Below are positions 5,451 through 6,065 of a stretch of DNA of 6,065 nucleotides, one piece after another (the stretch's first letter is position 1; every line of letters begins with the position of its first letter). The stretch covers positions 1 through 6,065 of the forward strand of contig WLNM01000071.1 in the NCBI GenBank assembly GCA_009699825.1, in the 5' to 3' direction. Source of the DNA: Actinomycetota bacterium (GTDB lineage Bacteria; Actinomycetota; Actinomycetes; Nanopelagicales; Nanopelagicaceae). The translations under genes and the position numbers were made by a program. The notes below the pieces were generated by a model that searched no databases, was not told the DNA's origin, and saw only the letters and a list, made by a program, of their open reading frames with translations.

Positions 5451-6065
5451 TTATTCTTTTCTCAAATCTGCCATAGCAGCCGGATCTCGTCGTGCTGCTC
5501 CCAAAACAAAACCCAATGCAAAATATGTAGCAACAAGTGATGAGCCACCATAAGAAATCAGAGGCAAGGTGACGCCAACAACTGGAATGAGAGAAGTTGC
5601 TGAACCAATGTTCATAATTGTTTGAAATGCAATCCACGTACCGATACCAGCACATGCATATCTAGACATCGGATCTTTGGCGTGAAGGGCAATTCTAAAT
5701 ATTGAAAATATTAGAGCGCTAAAAAGAAGCAGAATAATTAATGTTCCAAATAAACCTAACTCTTCTCCGATAACTGAAAAAATGAAGTCGGTATGTGCTT
5801 CTGCAAGGTTTCCCCACTTTTGTCGACTGGCTCCAAGTCCAACACCAAAAAAACCACCGCTTGCAAGACCTAAGAGACTATGCGCCGGTTGCCAACCTGC
5901 ATTTTTATAATCTTCTGGTGCAAATGGATTGAAAACAACTAAAAATCTTTGTGCACGATACGGTGCAGTTGCAATTGCAATTGCTACGAGCGAGAAAGCC
6001 GCTGCTGTTACGCCAGTGAATATTTTTCCTGAGACTCCTGCGACCCAGAGTAAACCAGCCAAAAT
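5451..6065 (-). CDS. ftsW: FtsW, SEDS-family septal peptidoglycan polymerase, C-terminal part (cut by right edge)
   Basis: This is the last 204 residues of a polytopic membrane glycosyltransferase; the reading frame is open to the right edge, so the true start lies outside. SEDS proteins polymerise lipid II into glycan strands with a partner class B PBP. Visible are a YRAQRFLVVFNPF segment, the extracellular-loop block FGVGLGASRQKWGNL, and then EAHTDFIFSVIGEELG. The Asp of HTDF corresponds to the Asp essential for polymerisation in RodA/FtsW. Near the end are PVVGVTLPLISYGGSS and the last membrane helix, followed by a short charged tail ending in RKE. At least four hydrophobic helices are evident. 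Position next to murG in the dcw cluster favours FtsW over RodA. The stop codon directly abuts the murG start. Confidence 0.96.
   Translation of the reverse strand: MLAGLLWVAGVSGKIFTGVTAAAFSLVAIAIATAPYRAQRFLVVFNPFAPEDYKNAGWQPAHSLLGLASGGFFGVGLGASRQKWGNLAEAHTDFIFSVIGEELGLFGTLIILLLFSALIFSIFRIALHAKDPMSRYACAGIGTWIAFQTIMNIGSATSLIPVVGVTLPLISYGGSSLVATYFALGFVLGAARRDPAAMADLRKE

Noticed and set aside
5404..5655. Minus-strand open frame across the ftsW-murG junction, and similar short frames inside murC (3468-3656, 3675-3863).
   Set aside because: These are out-of-frame shadows of well-supported genes, with no recognisable domains or start signals.
6060..6062. TTG as a possible start of ftsW near the right edge.
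   Set aside because: The frame stays open to the window edge, and FtsW needs several more N-terminal helices. This is an internal Leu codon in a truncated gene.

Overview
This window is a stretch of the division and cell-wall (dcw) cluster of a bacterium, and every gene is on the minus strand. In transcription order (right to left) the genes are ftsW (C-terminal part, cut by the right edge), murG, murC, ftsQ, ftsZ, pgeF (yfiH/laccase-domain family) and yggS (N-terminal part, cut by the left edge). There are no tRNAs, rRNAs, mobile elements or CRISPR arrays, and no gene-free stretch over 300 bases. The only sizeable gap is 137 bases between ftsQ and ftsZ.

The organism is probably an actinobacterium. 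FtsZ begins with the actinobacterial-type NYLAVIKVVGIGGGG block, carries GEGGGTGTGGAPVVA, and ends in a DVPDFMK tail. Nothing (no murB or ddl) lies between murC and ftsQ, and pgeF-yggS directly follows ftsZ, the usual actinobacterial order; sepF would be expected just beyond the left edge. The DNA is unusually AT-rich for that phylum, intergenic spacing is minimal and FtsQ is pared down. This fits a streamlined low-GC lineage such as the freshwater acI/Nanopelagicales group, but that placement is inference.

The genes cooperate in septal wall synthesis. MurC makes UDP-MurNAc-L-Ala, MurG completes lipid II, FtsW polymerises glycan from it, FtsQ scaffolds the divisome across the membrane, and FtsZ forms the cytoplasmic ring. 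PgeF and YggS are conserved passengers involved in metabolite repair/purine salvage and PLP homeostasis.

I see no new multi-gene system. The interesting layer is regulatory and centres on ftsZ. It is the only gene with its own spacer, which holds a plausible promoter, a 37-nt imperfect stem-loop directly touching a perfect Shine-Dalgarno sequence, and an 11-bp tandem repeat. About 25 nt after the ftsZ stop codon, inside the first codons of pgeF, lies a perfect 10-bp inverted repeat followed by a T-run on the coding strand. This has the shape of an intrinsic terminator nested in the next gene. Together these suggest that ftsZ may be expressed as a separately tuned unit inside an otherwise tightly coupled operon.
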